Assembly: GCF_004551525.1 (NCBI RefSeq)
Contig: NZ_SATR01000001.1
Coordinates: 248,001-312,000, forward strand
Direction: 5' to 3'
Source: Vibrio ouci
Lineage (GTDB): Bacteria > Pseudomonadota > Gammaproteobacteria > Enterobacterales > Vibrionaceae
Length of the DNA stretch: 64,000 nucleotides
The translations under genes were made by a program, and so were the position numbers. Of this stretch, positions 36,607 to 46,097 are shown piece by piece. The notes under the pieces were generated by a model. The model had not been told where the DNA came from and searched no databases. It saw only the letters and a program-made list of their open reading frames with translations. How positions within the stretch are numbered: the first letter of the stretch is position 1; each line of letters begins with the position of its first letter.

Positions 36607-38391
36607 CTACAACGCCTGCTCAACAATCGCGTCAGTAAGCTGAAGCTGGGTTTGTTGGCTGTCGCGGAGGCGTTCTATTAACTGATCGCACATCTCATTT
36701 AACTCTCGAAATTTGGCAACAATACGTAGCTGTTCTTTTATTGGAGGTAAACTGACAATAAAACTCCGAATCAAAGTAAGGTTGAGATTTCCTTGAGAAA
36801 CGCCTTTGCCTAAAGTATTTCTCTCAGAGAAGCCTCGACCAATTGGAGAGTTCAACCAAAGCTCCAAGTACCTTGCGTGAATTTGACTTTTATGAGGTTT
36901 TAACAGCCCCGTGCTGACATATATTGCGAACTCAATATCACTATCAATAACCGCAGCTTCTCCAATACCAGCGCCAACTCGTGACAACAGAATATCTTCG
37001 AACTCTGGCTTGCGATTCTTAATATATGCCTGATAGTGTTCTTCTGATACATAACGGCAATGCTGCGGCATAAATTTAAACGGTTTTACGCACTGAGCAG
37101 AGATAAAAGGTCGTCCATCATCTGTATATTTAGGTGTTTGATGGGTGCCGTCAGTTATCAAAGAGCAAAGATCTTGCATATGTGCAAACTCCCACCCACT
37201 CGGCAGTTCAAACGGCATTTCATCATCAGAAATCGGCGGCAGTGCTTTCTGCTTTTTGATTTTCTTCTCTTTGATTAACTGCGCTTTTTCTTCCGCAATA
37301 CGCTCAAGCAGCTTTGCAGCAGGTTCATCATTTGGATCTTGTGGGACAAGCTTACCCATTACCGCCAGTTGCAGGATGGTTTGTTTTAGCTGGTCGATGC
37401 TCTCTTCTGTGGTGAACAGGGTATCGAAATGCTCCGCAGCCATTTGCCAGTTTTGCATTAGCTCTTCAGCATTTGCAGAGTTGGTTAGCGTGTCTAACAG
37501 CGTTGTTACCAATACCTGATGTGCCGCAATGCTGGCTTCGGTTTGTTGCTCTAGTTGGTCGCAGAGTGTCATTAGTTCATCGACTTTGGCGACAATGCGG
37601 TGTTGTTCTTCTTGAGGAGGCACAGGAACAAGTAATTCAACAAAATTTGAAACCGATATACCACCAATAATACCAGTCATTTTCTCTGAGAACTGTTCAA
37701 AAAATAATGGCGTTAGGTAAAGTGACAGAAGAAAGCTAGACTTAATCCCGCTATATGGAACATTTGCAAACAGCTTGTTCCCGAAAAATATATCTCTATC
37801 AACTAATCCGCACTTTTTACCTGCACTACCACCTTCAGCACAAATCAACACTGTGCTTTTGGGTGCAAGTTTAAATTTTGGTTCGTTTTCAGGTACATGT
37901 GTGTCAACAGTATAAGATAGTTTATCAAACCCATAACCAATGTCTTTAGTTGAAAGGTATGGTAATCCAACACCATCTGAGTATTTTTCTGATTTTAATC
38001 TTGTACTAATACTGTTTCCATTAAACACATTACCTACCGTACCTAAACGTGCCCAAGCCCAGCCTTTAGGCAGTGTAAAAAGTTCATCTTCCTCTTTAAT
38101 TTCAGATAGCTTTTTAGGTTTCTTAATCCTCTTATCTTTCACCAACTGAGCTTTTTCCGCAGCAATTCGCTCAAGCAGAACAGAAGCTGGTTCATCACTT
38201 GGATCTTGAGGTACTAACTTACCTCGCACCGCTAACTCTAAGATCAGCTCACGCAGTTTCTTAACGCCATACAACTCTAGCTTTTTACTACTGCCACGCC
38301 CTGTGGTTGCTTTAGTTTTTACCGTTGAAGTCCAAGTATCGATATTGTCTGTAATCAACTGATTGATAGGTGTTTGGTCAAAGCTCATCAT
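36607..38391 (-). CDS. hsdS: Type I restriction-modification specificity subunit
   Basis: Determines the split DNA site recognised by the HsdR-HsdM-HsdS complex. The 594 residues contain two target-recognition domains (about 110-280 and 395-570), each preceded by a near-duplicate conserved helix region: LILELAVRGKLVPQDPSDEP (about 50) and ILQLAVMGKLVPQDPNDEP (about 340). The ATG overlaps the hsdM stop (ATGA). Recognition domains are the most variable part of such genes and are where specificity changes. Confidence 0.95.
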   Translation of the reverse strand: MMSFDQTPINQLITDNIDTWTSTVKTKATTGRGSSKKLELYGVKKLRELILELAVRGKLVPQDPSDEPASVLLERIAAEKAQLVKDKRIKKPKKLSEIKEEDELFTLPKGWAWARLGTVGNVFNGNSISTRLKSEKYSDGVGLPYLSTKDIGYGFDKLSYTVDTHVPENEPKFKLAPKSTVLICAEGGSAGKKCGLVDRDIFFGNKLFANVPYSGIKSSFLLSLYLTPLFFEQFSEKMTGIIGGISVSNFVELLVPVPPQEEQHRIVAKVDELMTLCDQLEQQTEASIAAHQVLVTTLLDTLTNSANAEELMQNWQMAAEHFDTLFTTEESIDQLKQTILQLAVMGKLVPQDPNDEPAAKLLERIAEEKAQLIKEKKIKKQKALPPISDDEMPFELPSGWEFAHMQDLCSLITDGTHQTPKYTDDGRPFISAQCVKPFKFMPQHCRYVSEEHYQAYIKNRKPEFEDILLSRVGAGIGEAAVIDSDIEFAIYVSTGLLKPHKSQIHARYLELWLNSPIGRGFSERNTLGKGVSQGNLNLTLIRSFIVSLPPIKEQLRIVAKFRELNEMCDQLIERLRDSQQTQLQLTDAIVEQAL

Positions 38392-39866
38392 TCACCCTCA
38401 CCTACAGATGATTTCAGAGCATCACCAAGAATGCCTTTCAGCTTGTTACGCAGATCTGTGATATCTTGTTGCTGCTGTTCATAACTTGCCAATAACTCTT
38501 GTGGATCATGGCTGACAACTTCTTCTTGATATGGGTTTTTAATATCGAGATTGAAGTTACGCTCGATGATCTCTTCAATCGAAACTTTCCATGCGTGGTT
38601 ATTCTCAACACGAAAAGCAAAACCGTCGTCTTCACTGCCCCACCACTCTTGCTCTTGTTTGAACTCTTCAAACTTCATTGGCTTAGTTTTGCTGTAGTTC
38701 TTCACGCCCTCTGGGTATGGGTGTTCGTAGAACCATACGTCTTTAGTTGGCTTACCTTTGGTGAAGAACAGAATGTTGGTTTTGATGCCTGTGTATGGGT
38801 TAAATACCCCGTTAGGTAAGCGCACGATGGTATGTAGGTTACACTCTTCCGTCAGCATCTTTTTGATTTTGGTTTTTACGCCCTCACCAAACAAGGTGCC
38901 ATCCGGCAATACCACACCCGCTCTACCGTTGTTTTCATCAAGCACTTCAATAATCAACTGCAAAAACAGGTCAGCCGTTTCACGGGTTTGCATCTCTGCA
39001 GGGAAGTTTTTCTCGATACCATCTTCTTCTGTACCACCAAACGGAGGGTTGGTCGCAATCACGTTAATATTGCTATCCCAGTTTGCTAGTGGTTTGTTTA
39101 GCGTATTGCCGTGCTTAATTTGAACGGGTACTTCAATGCCATGCAGCATCATATTAGTGATACAAAGTAGATGCGGAAGTTGTTTCTTCTCAACGCCGTG
39201 GATTTGCTTTTGTAGGGTTTGGTGGTCAGCAGCCGTTTTCACGTAGTTGTTTTTAACATGATCGAATGAACAAGCAAGGAAGCCGCCCGTACCCGTTGCT
39301 GGGTCCATAATAGATTCACCAAGCTTAGGATCTAGACGGTCAACAATAAAGCGAGTCACGGCACGAGGGGTATAGAACTCACCAGCGTTACCCGCGCTTT
39401 GCAAGTCTTTCAGGATTTGCTCGTAGATATCACCGAATAAGTGACGTTCGTTAGAGTCAGTAAAGTCGATTTCATTCAGTTTATTGATGACTTGGCGTAG
39501 CAGCGTACCGTTCTTCATATAGTTGAAGGCGTCGCTGAACGCTTCTTTGACCACAAATCCACGCGGGTTCTTATCAATCGGTGCGGTGTAGTTTTTCAGT
39601 GTAGGGAACAGGTCATCATTGACGAACTCAAGCAGTTCATCACCAGTCATGCCTTCAGCATCCGCCGCCCAGTTACGCCAGAGGTATTCTTCTGGAATGG
39701 GCTCTCGGTAATCATCCATTTCAAGCTCTAGTTCTTCTTCTTGAGCATCAAACACTTTAAGGAACAACAGCCATGACATTTGGCCTAGACGCTGCGCATC
39801 ACCATCAACACCTGCATCTTTACGCATGATGTCTTGAATGGATTTAATTACTGAACTGATCGACAT
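38388..39866 (-). CDS. hsdM: Type I restriction-modification methyltransferase subunit
   Basis: N6-adenine methyltransferase of the complex. The product is 492 residues from the ATG at 39866 (MSISSVIKSIQDIMRKD). It has the N-terminal HsdM helical domain, the SAM motif MDPATGTGGFLA (about 195) and the catalytic NPPFGG (about 273). A TTG seven codons upstream is an alternative start. It heads a run of co-directional genes reaching tniQ. Confidence 0.96.
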   Translation of the reverse strand: MSISSVIKSIQDIMRKDAGVDGDAQRLGQMSWLLFLKVFDAQEEELELEMDDYREPIPEEYLWRNWAADAEGMTGDELLEFVNDDLFPTLKNYTAPIDKNPRGFVVKEAFSDAFNYMKNGTLLRQVINKLNEIDFTDSNERHLFGDIYEQILKDLQSAGNAGEFYTPRAVTRFIVDRLDPKLGESIMDPATGTGGFLACSFDHVKNNYVKTAADHQTLQKQIHGVEKKQLPHLLCITNMMLHGIEVPVQIKHGNTLNKPLANWDSNINVIATNPPFGGTEEDGIEKNFPAEMQTRETADLFLQLIIEVLDENNGRAGVVLPDGTLFGEGVKTKIKKMLTEECNLHTIVRLPNGVFNPYTGIKTNILFFTKGKPTKDVWFYEHPYPEGVKNYSKTKPMKFEEFKQEQEWWGSEDDGFAFRVENNHAWKVSIEEIIERNFNLDIKNPYQEEVVSHDPQELLASYEQQQQDITDLRNKLKGILGDALKSSVGEGE

Positions 39867-40022
39867 AATTTTCTTACTTTTAAACAACTGAAATTTGTGG
39901 CGAATTATAACAGAACTAGGTCAAAAAAAATGAAGTTAGTTCTATGAAACAATAGAGATACTTTTCATTAATCGATAACCTAAACTTATAAAACTAGAAT
40001 CATAAACATAGTTGGCTAAATA

Positions 40023-40421
40023 ATGAAAATTGAATGCCCTCATTGCCAGAAGGACAATGAGATTGAGTTTGCAGAAAACATATCTTGTTCAGAGTGTGAG
40101 AAGAGCTTTAAAGGGTTTAAGTTCAGTAAGCGAAAGTTAATTTCAGCGAGCGCTGCTCTTGTTGTTGGAACCATAGGTGGTTACAAGGTGAATGCGGCTT
40201 TAGAAGAGACGAGATATCCGCTCGCTGTAGAATACGCCATTATCGATAGCTGTGTGAACTCATCATCGAACATGGTTTCTTCTAGTTGGTATGAGAGTAA
40301 GAGAGAGATTTGCTTATGCGCACTAGGAAAAACCATTGACCAAGTTTCTTATTCCACCTACAAATCCGAACAGGCAAGTTTCATCAGAGTATTCAAACAG
40401 AGTGCTAATACTTGTCGATAA
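40023..40421 (+). CDS. Small zinc-ribbon membrane protein, unknown function
   Basis: A 132-residue protein with an N-terminal zinc ribbon (CPHCQKDNEIEFAENISCSEC, residues 5-25), a hydrophobic segment (about 42-60, ISASAALVVGTIGGY) and a C-terminal domain with four cysteines (SCVNSSS, EICLCAL, ANTCR) that could be periplasmic. It is divergent from hsdM and ends in a hairpin (40424-40443). Co-location suggests a link to the restriction genes, but I cannot assign a function. Confidence 0.65.
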   Translation: MKIECPHCQKDNEIEFAENISCSECEKSFKGFKFSKRKLISASAALVVGTIGGYKVNAALEETRYPLAVEYAIIDSCVNSSSNMVSSSWYESKREICLCALGKTIDQVSYSTYKSEQASFIRVFKQSANTCR

Positions 40422-40454
40422 AATGGTGGCACTGAGGCCACCAAATAAAGTCTG

Positions 40455-40532
40455 CTACTTTTTGGTATTACCACGACCAGGACCAGATGGCTTACCAGTT
40501 TTGCTTGGGTAGTTAGGGTTTGGTTTACTCAT
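40455..40532 (-). CDS. 25-residue basic small protein
   Basis: The sequence MSKPNPNYPSKTGKPSGPGR plus GNTKK is rich in Pro, Gly and Lys and probably unfolded. AGGAG lies 6 bp before the ATG, and the start is 10 bp after the stop of the 49-residue gene, so the two are likely translated together. Too short for most gene finders, and I know no function. Confidence 0.55.
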   Translation of the reverse strand: MSKPNPNYPSKTGKPSGPGRGNTKK

Positions 40533-40542
40533 GAATCAGCTC

Positions 40543-40692
40543 CTATTTTGATTGTTTTTGGTTGTTGTGCGCCGCTCGTTGAGCTCGGCCAGCAAAGTCG
40601 CCTTTCGGCACATTTCCACCATTTTTCTTGGCTGCATTTCCTTGGATACGAGCAGCGGCTTCAGGTGTCATTGGTGTTTTAGATTTAGTCAT
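40543..40692 (-). CDS. 49-residue small conserved-type protein
   Basis: A short gene encoding MTKSKTPMTPEAAARIQGNA then a Lys/Gly/Asn-rich half ending NNQKQSK. The TPEAAARIQ segment is helical and resembles small proteins often found beside type I restriction genes. Its promoter lies between it and the divergent 125-residue gene. The clean start, stop and downstream coupling support a real gene; the function is unknown. Confidence 0.6.
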   Translation of the reverse strand: MTKSKTPMTPEAAARIQGNAAKKNGGNVPKGDFAGRAQRAAHNNQKQSK

Positions 40693-40767
40693 GATTTTGT
40701 CCTTTGTTATCGTGATTAAGATGTCTTCGCTAAGACAAGGTAATAATAACTAGGGGGTTAGGGACAA

Positions 40768-41145
40768 ATGGGGACAACTACAAAACAAACGCAAAAACAG
40801 ATTCAACGAGCTTTGGATGCCTTAGGCTGGAGCCATAACCAACTTGCAAGTGTGCTTTATGAAGAACTCAATGATAACGATGATTTTAGAGAAACTGACA
40901 AAGATGACATTCGTAAGCTTGGACAAAATATAAAAAAACAACTTCAACGTGAATCAACGCCTGACGAACGGCTAAAACAGTACTTACGCATACTCTCAGA
41001 GCATCCAGATTACCAAGCGTTAAAGCTGGGAACCGTACTCCCTCAGTATGTTGAGCATGAATGCATTAACAGCGATTTGACCGTTCAACTAACAGAACTC
41101 TCGGCAGAATTAGACCAGTTCAACGAAAATGAAAAAGGCCGCTAG
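40768..41145 (+). CDS. Possible helix-turn-helix protein, unknown function
   Basis: A 125-residue protein whose N-terminal half (QIQRALDALGWSHNQLASVL) looks like a Cro/CI-type helix-turn-helix; the rest is charged and helical, without a recognisable domain. It is divergent from the two small genes and convergent with hsdR. It could control expression of the restriction genes, as C-proteins do, but that is inference. Confidence 0.6.
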   Translation: MGTTTKQTQKQIQRALDALGWSHNQLASVLYEELNDNDDFRETDKDDIRKLGQNIKKQLQRESTPDERLKQYLRILSEHPDYQALKLGTVLPQYVEHECINSDLTVQLTELSAELDQFNENEKGR

Positions 41146-41155
41146 TCTAGCGGCC
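41137..41155. terminator. Terminator between the 125-residue gene and hsdR
   Basis: GGCCGCTA-GTC-TAGCGGCC is a perfect 8-bp stem that includes the stop codon of the upstream gene. Flanking A and T tracts let it work in both directions. Confidence 0.75.
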
Positions 41156-41194
41156 TCAGAAATTTTTGTATTTACTCTTTGTGATTATTTATTA

Positions 41195-43633
41195 TTACGC
41201 GGATTGATAGATAGCAGCTTCTAGTTCATTAACCGCTTCTAGATACTGGTTTTTTCCACCAAATCCTTTTTTGATAATTTCTAGCGGTCGACCCATTTCA
41301 TCAAATGGCTTCACCTTTAAGACGTGAATATTTTCGATCTCTTGAACTCCTTCATCAGCGTACTTGTCCAACAGATTATTGAGTACTTGTTGCGCTGTTT
41401 CACCATACTTAGTGAAGTAGTTACGCTTCTTGACGTTTTCTGCACGTTCTTTACGAGTCAATGGTGGTTGGTCATACACTACGTGACAGATCATATCGAA
41501 TGGATCTAAGTCTTTGCCCACTTCATCTTCGAGCGCTTCCCATAAGATGCCTTCACGAGCAAGCTCTTCAATAATGGCTTCTTTACGGTCAGCATCATTC
41601 CAACGCTTGGTAAACTCATCAAGAGAAGCAAACTGCTTAGCCATGGTCTTACGTGTGTAATCTTTAAAGGACTCCGTAACAAGCTTACCGTCTGAATCAT
41701 AATATTGAATACGTTCAGCTAGTGCTTTTACCGATACGCCATTGACATGGAACTTACGAACTTTGTTCTCATCTTCCCAATCATCACCTGTTGCTCCAGT
41801 ATCTGAGCCGTTGTTGCTATAGGTTTGCTCTGGTTCTTGAACTGAATCAGGGTCGATATCTTCGTCCCCAAACGGGTTATCCAAACCGTCATCATCAGTA
41901 CCCACAACAATATCGTCTAACGCACCTTCGTCTTCGAAATCTTCAGGCGTTGTTACTTTCACGCGCTCTGGCGTGCCATCGAAACGCTCGTCAGCAAATA
42001 GTTCAGTCGCTTTCTTAAAATCTAAGATAGTGAACCAAAGCTTACCGTAACGCTCATCAATTCGAGTACCTCGTCCAATAATCTGCTTAAACTTAGTCAT
42101 AGATTGGATGCTTTGATCTAATACCACCAACTTACAGGTCTTCGCATCAACACCCGTAGTCATTAACTCCGAGGTCGTTGCTATGACAGGATATTTCTTT
42201 TTCGGGTTGATGAAGTTATCAAGCTGAGCTTTACCGATTTCATCATCACCGGTAATTTTCATCACGTACTTATCGTTTTTCTTCACTTGCTCTGGATTGA
42301 GATTCACCAAAGCACGGCGCATACGCTCGGCATGATCGATGTCATTACAGAACACAATGGTTTTCGCCATTGGGTCAGTACGCTTTAAGTAGTTAGTGAT
42401 GGTTTGTGCCACTAGCTCGGTACGTTCATCAATAACCATGGTGCGGTCGAAATCTTTCTGGTTATAGATTCGATCATCAATCACTTCGCCATGCTTATCT
42501 GTTTGACCTTTGGTTGGTCGCCAACCTTGTACGTCAACATCAATATCAACGCGAACCACTTTGTAAGGCGCTAAGAAGCCATCCTCAATGCCCTCTTTCA
42601 ATGAGTAGGTGTAAACAGGATCACCAAAGTATTCGATATTAGAAACTTCATCTGTTTCTTTTGGCGTTGCTGTTAAACCAACTTGAGTTGCAGAGCTGAA
42701 GTACTCCAGAATTTCCCGCCATGCGCTATCTTCAGATGCACTGCCACGGTGACACTCATCAATGATGATCAAGTCAAAGAAATCAGGGTCGACTTGTTTG
42801 TAGGCTTTTTGAGCTTCTTCTGGGCCTGTTAACGCTTGATATAACGCTAAGTGAACTTCGTAAGCTGGATCGACGGTACGACCCGTAATTTTGGTCATCG
42901 CTGAGCCAAACGGCTGGAAGTCATTGGTTTTGGTCTGATCGACAAGGATGTTTCGGTCGGCTAAAAATAGGATACGTTTCTTAGCTTTAGCTTTCCAAAG
43001 ACGCCAAATAATTTGGAATGCTGTGTAAGTTTTACCTGTACCTGTCGCCATAACCAATAAGATTCGCTCTTGACCAGACGCTACCGCTTCAACTGTTTTG
43101 TTAATCGCTTGAAGTTGATAGTAACGAGGTGACTTACCACTACCATCATCGAAATAGTCTTGAGTAATGATTGGTAAATGCTCTTCTTTATAGCCTTTCC
43201 AAACACAGTATTTATGCCACAGCTCTTCAGGGGACGGGAAATCCTCTAGGCGAATTTCTGTTTCTAGTTGGGTGGGATTGGTTAAATCTCTGAAGATGAA
43301 ACCATCACCATTCGAAGCAAATACAAACGGTACTTCTAACAGTTCGGCATACTCCATACCTTGCTGCATGCCTTTGCCCACTTCATGTTTGTTGGCTTTC
43401 GCTTCAACAACCGCAAGCGGCATACTTGGCTTATGGTAAAGAACGATGTCGGCCGACTTCACTTTCTTACGAGCCGCAGCCTGACCACGAACGATCACCT
43501 TGCCGTCTCGAAGCTTCACTTCTTGACGAATTTGAGTCATATCATCCCAGCCTACGTTCTTTATTGCAGGAAGAATAAACTTGGTGATGATGTCTGTTTC
43601 AGAAAGCTTAGACTTGGAGAACTTTTCGACCAT
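41195..43633 (-). CDS. hsdR: Type I restriction endonuclease subunit R
   Basis: DNA translocase and nuclease of the type I system. It has 812 residues, in the EcoEI-like length range. The N-terminal nuclease domain includes [23 protein letters not shown], with the D and E-x-K catalytic set. The helicase core has Walker [15 protein letters not shown] and DECHRGS as motif II, and motif [13 protein letters not shown]. The C-terminal EcoEI_R-like domain starts near 640. It is separated from hsdMS by four small genes, an unusual split for a type I operon. Confidence 0.95.
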   Translation of the reverse strand: MVEKFSKSKLSETDIITKFILPAIKNVGWDDMTQIRQEVKLRDGKVIVRGQAAARKKVKSADIVLYHKPSMPLAVVEAKANKHEVGKGMQQGMEYAELLEVPFVFASNGDGFIFRDLTNPTQLETEIRLEDFPSPEELWHKYCVWKGYKEEHLPIITQDYFDDGSGKSPRYYQLQAINKTVEAVASGQERILLVMATGTGKTYTAFQIIWRLWKAKAKKRILFLADRNILVDQTKTNDFQPFGSAMTKITGRTVDPAYEVHLALYQALTGPEEAQKAYKQVDPDFFDLIIIDECHRGSASEDSAWREILEYFSSATQVGLTATPKETDEVSNIEYFGDPVYTYSLKEGIEDGFLAPYKVVRVDIDVDVQGWRPTKGQTDKHGEVIDDRIYNQKDFDRTMVIDERTELVAQTITNYLKRTDPMAKTIVFCNDIDHAERMRRALVNLNPEQVKKNDKYVMKITGDDEIGKAQLDNFINPKKKYPVIATTSELMTTGVDAKTCKLVVLDQSIQSMTKFKQIIGRGTRIDERYGKLWFTILDFKKATELFADERFDGTPERVKVTTPEDFEDEGALDDIVVGTDDDGLDNPFGDEDIDPDSVQEPEQTYSNNGSDTGATGDDWEDENKVRKFHVNGVSVKALAERIQYYDSDGKLVTESFKDYTRKTMAKQFASLDEFTKRWNDADRKEAIIEELAREGILWEALEDEVGKDLDPFDMICHVVYDQPPLTRKERAENVKKRNYFTKYGETAQQVLNNLLDKYADEGVQEIENIHVLKVKPFDEMGRPLEIIKKGFGGKNQYLEAVNELEAAIYQSA

Positions 43634-43756
43634 ACGACTTTGATTCCATACTGAATTGCGACGGATTATATAACAAAGTTCATATGATTGAAGAATAAGA
43701 ACGCAACAATAGTGTGGTTAACAAGTAATTCGATCACAAATTGCAGACTTGGGAGG

Positions 43757-45142
43757 TTAAACATAATCAAAAGCTGCTATCACCCGCTCTCGAAAAGCCC
43801 CAAGCTTTATGCGTTCTGATTCTTCGATGGCTAAAAAATCACTATCCGCATTTTCTATAAAAGTATCTGTAGCCCACTCAATTTGTAGAAAATCATTTGT
43901 TCGTGGTTCAGAAGTAATGCACTTCTCTTCAAATGAGGAGTTTATGCAAGTTGGAATTTCTGACTTTTCAATTTCAAGAAACGAACAAGATTCTGGAATA
44001 TCTTCTTCTACACGCTCTGCGAACTTGACCAAACTTTCTTCGGCAAAGGTATACAACCATGCTTCTTGGTTGGGTGAATCATTAACTCTCAATATCCTTC
44101 CAAGGACTTGCCTAAAGTAAAGTTCCGTTTTGACCGAACTCATATGACAACAAACCTGTAGCCGAGGGATATCCGTGCCTTCACTGATCATCCCAACACT
44201 GACTATCCATTGAACATTCGAGTGACGAAAAGACTCAATTTCATTTAACGGATTATCATGATGATAAGTCACGATGCATACTGATTGATTAAAGTGCTCA
44301 ATAAGCCGCTTTTGAATATGTTTAGCGTGCTTGATAGAAGCGGCGACGACTAAGCCTCCTGCATTTGGGGACTCTTGTCTTGTTTGGGCTAGCTTTTGGC
44401 AACCACTATTCAATATGTAATTCATAGCGTCTTCATTGTGAATGACACTGTGATATGAGACATCAGATTGTTTAAGGCAATCAAGAATAGAAGCGAAGTG
44501 TTGATTGTCCCTGCCAGCATTAACACTCAGGTGTTCATTATCGATTAAAACGATTTTAGGGCGGCGACATACCTTATCTTCAACGGCCTGTTGCAAGCCG
44601 TATTGGTAATCGCAAACAACCTTACCCTCAGGGTCGGAATATTCAGCCATGACAATGGGTAGTCGATCAGAGCGCCAAGGTGTGCCCGACAGCGCTAATG
44701 TGTAACGGGCAAAACCTTGGATTTTACTGACAATTTCTAACCCCCATGAATTTGATCGCCCCTCATCATCAAATGAACAATGGTGGATCTCATCAAATAC
44801 GACTAAGACTCTATATTTACTGACTGTGTTCCAAAAGTTCTCATCTAAAAAACGGATGGATTGATACGTATAAGACCCACCTAAAGAGCCCAAGCCACCA
44901 TTAAATGAACATTTCAGTTTCCATGAAAAGGTCTTTTTCATCCCTTCAGCGACCGAAAGAGATGGTGAAAAACAGAGAACTAAATCAATCATACCTTCTT
45001 GAAAAAGACGCTTAGCAACCTCTGCAGCCATAACAGTTTTACCCGCTCCTGGAGTTGCTTGACAGAAGAAGTGTGAACGCTTGTTTGAAGTAAACTTATC
45101 GATAACTTGAGCTGCACATTCAGCTTGCCATGTTCTTAACAT
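43757..45142 (-). CDS. SF2 DNA/RNA helicase, SSL2-like
   Basis: Single-chain superfamily 2 helicase of 461 residues. Motif I is ATPGAGKTVMAAEVA (about 28), motif II FDEIHH (DEIH box), motif III SGTPWRSD and motif VI FRQVLGRILRV. No fused nuclease is visible; the last 90 residues are acidic. The start overlaps the end of the upstream 181-residue gene by 7 bp, so the pair forms an operon. Its leader contains an Xre operator. The role is unknown: it could be defence cargo or an accessory of the transposon. Confidence 0.8.
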   Translation of the reverse strand: MLRTWQAECAAQVIDKFTSNKRSHFFCQATPGAGKTVMAAEVAKRLFQEGMIDLVLCFSPSLSVAEGMKKTFSWKLKCSFNGGLGSLGGSYTYQSIRFLDENFWNTVSKYRVLVVFDEIHHCSFDDEGRSNSWGLEIVSKIQGFARYTLALSGTPWRSDRLPIVMAEYSDPEGKVVCDYQYGLQQAVEDKVCRRPKIVLIDNEHLSVNAGRDNQHFASILDCLKQSDVSYHSVIHNEDAMNYILNSGCQKLAQTRQESPNAGGLVVAASIKHAKHIQKRLIEHFNQSVCIVTYHHDNPLNEIESFRHSNVQWIVSVGMISEGTDIPRLQVCCHMSSVKTELYFRQVLGRILRVNDSPNQEAWLYTFAEESLVKFAERVEEDIPESCSFLEIEKSEIPTCINSSFEEKCITSEPRTNDFLQIEWATDTFIENADSDFLAIEESERIKLGAFRERVIAAFDYV

Positions 45143-45681
45143 TGGGAAGCCTTGCTTTGGGCTACTTGCATCCAGTTGGTTAGTGCATTGATTTTGCCCA
45201 ATAGCTTGGCTGAGCGCTCTCTAGCTGCATTGAATAACGGCTCCATATCATGCTTGTTGTTTGGGAAACGTACTAACAAAGATTGATATTCCTCTATTTC
45301 GCCTAGAGTAATCGCTAACTCACCTTCATGATGTTTCTTCTCTTGCTCTAGTGTATTTAGAGAGCACACCGGAGTTTGAACAGTTATTGAATCGACTTTA
45401 ACTTTCTTATTTCTAGCGGCTCTAGGCTCAATTGTGAGCGCTTTGAACTCATTAGTTTGATGGTAACGCTTGTCTCTGCGAGTCCCAATGACAGAAAGCC
45501 AGCCTTTCTCCTCAAATGATAAAAGTTGTTTGTAAATATACTTTCGAGCGTCGCCCCTGCTCGAAAAGGTTGAAATACCGTTTAACAAAGCATCCCTAGC
45601 TTCTATAACAGAGAAATTGTCCATCCCTTTTTCAATCAATAGGTTAAACATATCAGGGTTAATTCTGGTTACTTTCTTCAT
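45136..45681 (-). CDS. Winged-helix-like partner of the helicase
   Basis: A 181-residue protein with an N-terminal part that looks like a winged helix (FSVIEARDALLN, then YIYKQLLSFEEKGWLSVIGT) and a C-terminal coiled coil (HHEGELAITLGEIEEYQSLL). I do not recognise a family. It starts 23 bp from an Xre operator and is divergent from xre. The coupling with the helicase gene suggests that the two proteins work together. Confidence 0.65.
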   Translation of the reverse strand: MKKVTRINPDMFNLLIEKGMDNFSVIEARDALLNGISTFSSRGDARKYIYKQLLSFEEKGWLSVIGTRRDKRYHQTNEFKALTIEPRAARNKKVKVDSITVQTPVCSLNTLEQEKKHHEGELAITLGEIEEYQSLLVRFPNNKHDMEPLFNAARERSAKLLGKINALTNWMQVAQSKASQC

Positions 45682-45703
45682 GTGACTCTTGTACGCAACG
45701 AAA

Positions 45704-45720
45704 ACTTAGGATTGCTAAGT
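45704..45720. promoter_or_regulatory. Xre operator 1 (helicase operon side)
   Basis: ACTTAG-GATTG-CTAAGT, same arms and spacer length as the operator before tniQ. It lies 23 bp upstream of the 181-residue gene and 63 bp upstream of xre, so it may control both directions. Confidence 0.8.
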
Positions 45721-45737
45721 ATACAAAAATCAGTAAA

Positions 45738-45754
45738 ACTTAGACAATCTAAGT
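45738..45754. promoter_or_regulatory. Xre operator 2 (xre side)
   Basis: ACTTAG-ACAAT-CTAAGT, 29 bp upstream of the xre start and centred 34 bp from operator 1. The pair suggests autoregulation of xre with two dimers bound about three helix turns apart. Confidence 0.8.
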
Positions 45755-45782
45755 TATCTAAAGGTTGAAAAGAAATGTGTAA

Positions 45783-46097
45783 GTGCAGAAAGACAACCCA
45801 ATCCCAGCGAGGCTCAAAGCTGCGCGTAAAAAAGCCAAAATCACCCAAAAAGATTTAGGGGTGAAAATCGGCATGGAACCAAGCTCTGCTAGTGGGCGAA
45901 TGAACCATTATGAGAAAGGTAGACACGTACCAGATATTGGTACACTCGAACGAATGGCTGAAGAGTTAGATGTTCCCTTGAACTATTTTTTCTGTAGGAA
46001 CGAATTGAGTGCTGAACTGGCGTGTGCCATTGAGAAAATGAGTGACGACGAGAAAAAGGCGTTACTGGAAAACCTAAATGGCGAAAGCCATCTCTAA
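45783..46097 (+). CDS. xre: Xre-family regulator of the transposon
   Basis: A 104-residue protein with a Cro/CI helix-turn-helix (about 8-65: IPARLKAARKKAKITQKDLG, then GMEPSSASGRMNHYEKGRHVPDIGTLERMAEELDV). Xre genes of this kind in I-F3 elements control tniQ-cas expression and their own. It starts at GTG; the nearby ATG is out of frame and a GTG two codons before runs into TAA. It is divergent from the helicase pair, convergent with tnsC (4-bp overlap of ends), and has two operators upstream. Confidence 0.9.
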   Translation: MQKDNPIPARLKAARKKAKITQKDLGVKIGMEPSSASGRMNHYEKGRHVPDIGTLERMAEELDVPLNYFFCRNELSAELACAIEKMSDDEKKALLENLNGESHL

